Assembly (NCBI GenBank): GCA_964624765.1
Contig: CAZUZO010000170.1
Coordinates: 1-6,044, forward strand
Source: JAGTVB01 sp964624765
GTDB taxonomy: Bacteria; Pseudomonadota; Gammaproteobacteria; HK1
DNA length: 6,044 bases
Reading direction: 5' to 3'
A model generated the notes under the pieces. It worked only from the letters and a program-made list of their open reading frames with translations, was not told the origin of the DNA and did no database searches. Below, piece by piece: positions 5,925 through 6,044 of the stretch. Each line of letters opens with the position of its first letter. The stretch's first letter is position 1. A program made the position numbers and the translations under genes.

Positions 5925-6044
5925 GTGTTGATTAGCGAGCCCTTGTCCTTTGTGAAGGCTTTTGTTGCGGAACTCGACGCGGCGTTGAGGGCGCATCGCG
6001 CGGGTGCACAAGCTCAAGGACAAAACGAGCGGGGGCTTTGTGAT
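5925..6044 (+). pseudogene. IS4-like transposase, N-terminus with internal deletion (cut by window edge)
   Basis: GTG 5925 follows a strong ribosome binding site GAGGAGG (5912-5918) by 6 nt. The first 24 codons give SEPLSFVKAFVAELDAALRA, which resembles the start of IS4-type DDE transposases (family from memory). From about 6000 another frame reads ARVHKLKDKTSGGFV, which fits the conserved HKxKDK-SGG strand that comes roughly 100 residues later in such proteins. Both in so short a span means that the part between, with the first catalytic acid, has been removed with a frame change near 5990-6002. The rest lies beyond the window. The pattern, N-terminus joined to a later part, is the same as in the ISAzo13-like remnant at 2848-3633. 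Confidence 0.6.

Noticed and set aside
5403..6023. Minus-strand frame of 206 codons spanning the IS leader and restriction remnant
   Set aside because: In its right half it is antisense to the IS4-like transposase start and in its left half it is out of frame with the restriction protein; no recognisable domain.
1..6044. CRISPR array, tRNA or rRNA genes
   Set aside because: No regularly spaced repeats and no cloverleaf or rRNA-like sequence were seen on either strand.

Overview
The window looks like accessory DNA from a GC-rich proteobacterium, most plausibly a gammaproteobacterium. This rests only on protein flavour (ISAzo13- and IS4-type transposases, Eco57I-like methylase, DUF4276/ATPase pair) and is weak. 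Only one gene appears intact from start to stop: a small VOC-fold (glyoxalase-like) gene at 247-639. Almost everything else is a recognisable fragment, so the window reads as a decayed defence island bounded by insertion-sequence remnants.

Layout. At 1-138 is the C-terminal tail of a transposase on the + strand. At 139-246 is a promoter region with a palindrome of the kind bound by TetR-family repressors, followed by the VOC gene (247-639) and, 4 nt later, a DUF1801 gene cut off at about 829. At that point a minus-strand block begins and runs back from about 5742. In its own reading direction (right to left) the block holds: the C-terminal part of a type III-like restriction endonuclease (5086-5742), joined in frame to the C-terminal half of an S8 subtilase (4114-5085), joined in frame to the C-terminus of a UvrD-type helicase (3668-4113). 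Next come an ISAzo13-like transposase with its middle missing (2848-3633), a central slice of an Eco57I/PglX-like adenine methylase (2117-2847), the N-terminus of a TIGR04255-family protein (1903-2097), the C-terminal part of an AAA ATPase (1389-1907) and a nearly complete DUF4276 TOPRIM-like protein (823-1389). At the right edge a + strand IS4-like transposase begins (5925-6044) and also shows an internal deletion.

The clearest new structural element is a 200-bp insertion at 3185-3384. It has near-identical 16-bp inverted termini and is flanked by perfect 9-bp direct repeats. Removing it with one repeat exactly restores the ISAzo13 transposase frame. It behaves like a MITE or other non-autonomous element.

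All the minus-strand genes point the same way and belong to families found in anti-phage islands (restriction, methylation, helicase, subtilase, ATPase plus TOPRIM-like partner). An ancestral co-oriented defence cluster that collapsed by many deletions is the simplest reading. Two in-frame TAG codons and two frameshifts support decay. I cannot exclude that some junctions are assembly artefacts.
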